A DNA stretch of 24,011 nucleotides from Synergistaceae bacterium UBA1037. Its GTDB lineage: Bacteria > Synergistota > Synergistia > Synergistales > Synergistaceae. The stretch is from assembly GCA_002316795.1 (NCBI GenBank), contig DCEE01000050.1, positions 26,830 through 50,840 of the forward strand, in the 5' to 3' direction. Both the position numbers and the translations under genes were made by a program. Position 1 is the first letter of the stretch. Each line of letters opens with the position of its first letter. This document shows positions 21,440-24,011 of the stretch, piece after piece. A model generated the notes under the pieces. That model searched no databases. It had not been told where the DNA came from and worked only from the letters and a program-made list of their open reading frames with translations.

Positions 21440-22542
21440 TGGCGGACAAAAACAAAGGCTCGATGAGCCTCAAAAATATACTTGCCAACAACGCCGTCCC
21501 CATAATCTTCATCGGGCTCTCAGTGATAGCGATACCCATCTCCGGCTTCTCGGCGAGCTACCTGATACAGGAGATGCTGACAAGGCTTGCAAGGAACTCC
21601 TTCCTCGTCCTCTCCCTCCTTATACCTATACTGGCGGGAATGGGGCTGAACTTCGGAATGGTGCTCGGCGCCATGGCCGGGCAGATCGGCCTGATATTCG
21701 TGACGGACTGGGCAGTGACCGGCGTCTACGGGATGGCGCTCGCAGCACTGATCGGGACCCCGATAGCGGTCGTCCTCGGGTACATATGCGGAGCCGTGCT
21801 CAACAAGGCCAAGGGCAGGGAGATGGTCACATCGTACATCCTGGGATTCTTCGTCAACGGAGTCTACCAGCTGATAGTCCTCTATACGATGGGCAGGGTC
21901 ATCCCGATAACCAACCCGCAGCTTGTCCTTTCGAGGGGGTACGGCATCAGGAACGCCATTAACCTTACCGGGGTCAGACACGTACTTGACAACCTGATCC
22001 CCTTCAGGATCTCCGGCATCGACATACCGCTTGCGACGTTCATTTTCATAGGTATGTTCTGCCTCTTCATAGTCTGGTTCAGGAAGACGAAGATCGGACA
22101 GGACATGAGGGCGCTCGGACAGGACATGAAGGTCGCCGAGGAGGCGGGCATACCCGTCGAAAGGACGAGGATAATCGCGATACTCATCTCGACGATCCTT
22201 GCCTGCTACGGACAGATAATATTCCTTCAGAACATCGGCACCATGAACACATACAACAGCCACGAGCAGGCAGGCATGTTCGCCATCGCCGCCATCCTCA
22301 TCGGCGGAGCCTCGGTCAGCAGGGCCACGATCACGAACGTCTTTGTCGGGGTCATCCTCTTCCACCTCATGTTCGTAGTATCTCCGATGGCGGGCAAGGA
22401 GCTCATCGGACAGGCCCAGCTTGGCGAGTACTTCAGGGTATTCGTCTCCTACGGGATAATCGCGCTTGCGCTCGTCCTCCACGCATGGAGAAGGATGAGG
22501 GCAAAAGCGGAGGCCCGCAGGAGCCTGCGGGGGGAGGAGTAG
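21439..22542 (+). CDS. ABC importer permease 2 (BPD_transp_2 family)
   Basis: This second permease (367 residues, about 8-9 helices) is paralogous to the first. It carries GMGLNFGMVLGAMAGQIGLI (about 68-87) and a coupling segment KTKIGQDMRALGQDMKVAEEAGI (about 216-238). The shared GLNFG core marks a duplicated pair. The C-terminus is basic (RRMRAKAEARRSLRGEE), consistent with the cytoplasmic side. Translation is probably coupled through TAATG. The substrate is inferred only from the neighbouring DUF3798 binding protein, which is itself uncharacterised. Confidence 0.88.
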   Translation: MADKNKGSMSLKNILANNAVPIIFIGLSVIAIPISGFSASYLIQEMLTRLARNSFLVLSLLIPILAGMGLNFGMVLGAMAGQIGLIFVTDWAVTGVYGMALAALIGTPIAVVLGYICGAVLNKAKGREMVTSYILGFFVNGVYQLIVLYTMGRVIPITNPQLVLSRGYGIRNAINLTGVRHVLDNLIPFRISGIDIPLATFIFIGMFCLFIVWFRKTKIGQDMRALGQDMKVAEEAGIPVERTRIIAILISTILACYGQIIFLQNIGTMNTYNSHEQAGMFAIAAILIGGASVSRATITNVFVGVILFHLMFVVSPMAGKELIGQAQLGEYFRVFVSYGIIALALVLHAWRRMRAKAEARRSLRGEE

Positions 22543-22545
22543 GCC

Positions 22546-23064
22546 ATGAACAACGGATCCGTCAATAAGAAGAGACTGGTGATAAGGCTTGTCCTTCTGG
22601 CCCTGCTCGTCGTTTTATGTTTCCTCCTCTATTATTACGGAAAGCAACACGAGATCCTTCTCGACAACAAAACGGCCGAGATCGGCGGACAAACTTATGA
22701 GGCCGCGGAGCTTGTCAGGATAACCATCAACGGCGATGCGTCGAAACCGACGGTACTCAATGCCAAAGAGAGGACCCTGGTCAAGGTCACCGGTCCCAGG
22801 TATACGATAAAAGTGGAGATAGTTGATAAAGTTGCGGACAGGGTCATCAAAACTGAGGAAAGAGTCTTCAACTTCGGAAAGACCTCCTCTTTGATGATAT
22901 CGATTCCGGCAGTTGCGGAAAAAGCACAGGATGTATATCTTCCCCTGCCCGGGACCATGGTCCAGGCTCCGGCTCCTGCACCCGAAACATCACCGGCTAC
23001 GGAGACGACGGAGACAGAAGGAGCCCCCGGGGCGGAAATGGAGGCCCCTTCGCTCTCAGACTGA
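22546..23064 (+). CDS. Small membrane-anchored protein of the importer operon (DUF6672-like)
   Basis: A 172-residue protein starts 3 bases after the permease stop, with GGAGG in the preceding gene's end. Residues 1-9 are basic, then one membrane helix (about 10-27, VIRLVLLALLVVLCFLLYY). A beta-rich extracytoplasmic domain of about 110 residues follows (HEILLDNKTAEIGGQTYEA, VTGPRYTIKVEIVD, EERVFNFGKTSSLMISIP). The tail is Pro/Ala/Glu/Thr-rich, low-complexity and probably disordered (about 142-172). I connect it to the DUF6672 family found next to such transporters, with moderate certainty. It may be an accessory subunit on the periplasmic face; the function is unknown. Confidence 0.7.
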   Translation: MNNGSVNKKRLVIRLVLLALLVVLCFLLYYYGKQHEILLDNKTAEIGGQTYEAAELVRITINGDASKPTVLNAKERTLVKVTGPRYTIKVEIVDKVADRVIKTEERVFNFGKTSSLMISIPAVAEKAQDVYLPLPGTMVQAPAPAPETSPATETTETEGAPGAEMEAPSLSD

Positions 23065-23089
23065 ACTGTTTCAACAGCAAAGAGACATA

Positions 23090-23120
23090 AAAAAGGCCGC
23101 CCTTCGAAGGCGGCCTTTTT
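23090..23120. terminator. Bidirectional terminator between importer operon and mscS
   Basis: AAAAA-GGCCGCC-CTTCGAA-GGCGGCC-TTTTT: a perfect 7-bp GC stem extended by 5 A-T pairs, giving a T run on both strands. It lies between two converging genes (stops at 23064 and 23133). Confidence 0.92.
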
Positions 23121-23132
23121 CCATCTGAGGGA

Positions 23133-23939
23133 TCACTGTTTGACGTGGACGTTGAGATTGGGATATGTAAAAGCTATGCCGTTCTTCCTGAACAGATCAT
23201 CCAGTCCGTTGAAAAGGTCCCAGTAGACGTCCCAGAATATGCTGTTGTCCGCCCAGGCCCTCACAACGTATTCGATGGAGCTCTCCTTGTAGTCGCTCAC
23301 GGCGACAAAAGGAGCGGGATCCCTGTCGACCTGCGGATGGGCAGATATATAGTCCAGCAGGACCTTTCGCACCTTTTCCGGCGGGCATTCGTATGAGACG
23401 TTGATCTTAAGGTTGAACCTGCGCTTGTCTTCAGTGCTGTAGTTGGTGATCTTGCTGCTTGAAACGTCACTGTTCGGGATATAAATCATTATGTTTTCAA
23501 TGGTCAGCATTTTTGTGTGTACGAAGCCTATCTCTTTTACAGTTCCGCCTGTGCCTCCGACTTCAACGTAATCGCCTACCTTGAAGGGCTTTATCGAAAG
23601 CAGCATCAGCCCCGAAAGGACATTCGAGAGCAGGTTCTGTATCGACAGCGAAATTGCAAGTCCAGCAACGCTCAGTATTGCCACAAGTGATGTGACCTGG
23701 ATCCCGAGCGCACCGGCCACCACCATGAAGATGATGAAATGCAGCACCAGCCTTACCGCAGTATGGAAGAAGCTTTTCAGGGTCACATCGACGTTGGACC
23801 GGTTCAGTGCCCTATCGAGGAACGAGAGGATAAGCTTCGATATTATCAGTCCGCCGATAAGGTATATAAGGGCGGGCAGGAGCGTAGAGAGAGTTAGTTT
23901 CCCAAAGAACTGCGTCACGGCAGTAAAATCAAGGTCCAT
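23133..23939 (-). CDS. Small-conductance mechanosensitive channel (MscS family)
   Basis: This inner-membrane safety valve opens under hypo-osmotic tension. The 268-residue protein (E. coli MscS 286) has TM1 (about 17-40) and TM2 (about 62-80). The pore-lining TM3 is at about 83-115 (LSVAGLAISLSIQNLLSNVLSGL), followed by KPFKVGDYVEVGGTGGTVKEIGF. The beta domain (TIENIMIYIPNSDVSSSKITNYS) and the C-terminal alpha/beta domain (about 180-262) follow. TM3 here is less glycine-rich than in E. coli. Start: ATG with AAAGGATG about 11 bases upstream. It is monocistronic by context and convergent with the importer operon. Confidence 0.94.
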   Translation of the reverse strand: MDLDFTAVTQFFGKLTLSTLLPALIYLIGGLIISKLILSFLDRALNRSNVDVTLKSFFHTAVRLVLHFIIFMVVAGALGIQVTSLVAILSVAGLAISLSIQNLLSNVLSGLMLLSIKPFKVGDYVEVGGTGGTVKEIGFVHTKMLTIENIMIYIPNSDVSSSKITNYSTEDKRRFNLKINVSYECPPEKVRKVLLDYISAHPQVDRDPAPFVAVSDYKESSIEYVVRAWADNSIFWDVYWDLFNGLDDLFRKNGIAFTYPNLNVHVKQ

Positions 23940-23976
23940 TCAGAAGGCCATCCTTTCAGGCTGCAATGTTTTGTTC

Positions 23977-23982
23977 ATTTTA
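23977..23982 (-). promoter_or_regulatory. Possible extended -10 element upstream of mscS
   Basis: On the minus strand TGTTAAAAT (extended -10 form) lies about 37 bases before the start codon. There is no convincing -35 box. The rest of the window to 24011 holds no supportable gene. Confidence 0.3.
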
Positions 23983-24011
23983 ACATAAGGAAGGGCCGCG
24001 GAAACGAGCCG

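Noticed and set aside
21520..22482. 320-codon open frame on the minus strand
   Set aside because: It lies wholly antisense to permease 2, is rich in Asp/Arg/Glu/Tyr with no domain, and arises from the permease's GC-rich codon pattern.

Overview
The window is a chromosomal segment of moderate GC that most resembles an amino-acid-fermenting, Gram-negative-type anaerobe of the Synergistota (Synergistetes). This is inferred from several things: a TolC/HlyD envelope system, a very strongly codon-biased glutamate dehydrogenase, a dicarboxylate/amino-acid symporter, a DUF3798-type binding protein with its ABC importer, and a TrmD fused to a second SPOUT methyltransferase. No 16S gene or database search was available, so the phylum is an inference.

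Layout. (1) 1-129 is the 3' end of a CorA-type Mg2+ channel with its GMN motif. (2) 224-5579 (+) is a tightly packed tripartite exporter operon: an HlyD-like adaptor, two ABC ATPases that together correspond to a split YbhF, one ABC-2 permease, and a TolC-like outer membrane protein. (3) 5878-7155 (+) is glutamate dehydrogenase, with its own promoter, a structured leader and a terminator. (4) 7231-9567 (-) holds a ketopantoate-reductase-family enzyme and an SDF-family symporter that lacks the usual side-chain-binding arginine. (5) 9828-10376 (-) is an exported YtfJ/thioredoxin-fold protein, followed by tRNA-Leu(GAG) with a strong promoter and terminator. (6) 10792-16010 (-) is the translation/secretion block: ylxM-ffh, then a repeat island of about 0.7 kb, then rpsP-khpA-rimM-trmD(fusion)-rplS and a terminator. 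(7) 16152-23064 is a putative uncharacterised importer locus. A DUF3798 substrate-binding protein and a beta-hydroxyacid dehydrogenase lie on the - strand. They are divergent from an RbsA-like double ATPase, two permeases and a small membrane-anchored protein on the + strand. (8) 23133-23939 (-) is an MscS channel, convergent with the importer across a bidirectional terminator.

The genes fit an amino-acid/peptide-fermenting lifestyle: the symporter and importer bring in substrates, and glutamate dehydrogenase is the apparent high-flux enzyme. The most unusual non-coding structure is at 13575-14271, between ffh and rpsP. It contains inverted arrays of degenerate 11-bp repeats, a head-to-head pair of palindromic units, four tandem hairpin units and a 26-bp stem next to the rpsP ribosome binding site. 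A second striking element is a perfect 21-bp-arm inverted repeat (16053-16096) that embeds the -35 box of the ylxM-ffh promoter. The least understood coding system is the DUF3798 importer cluster.
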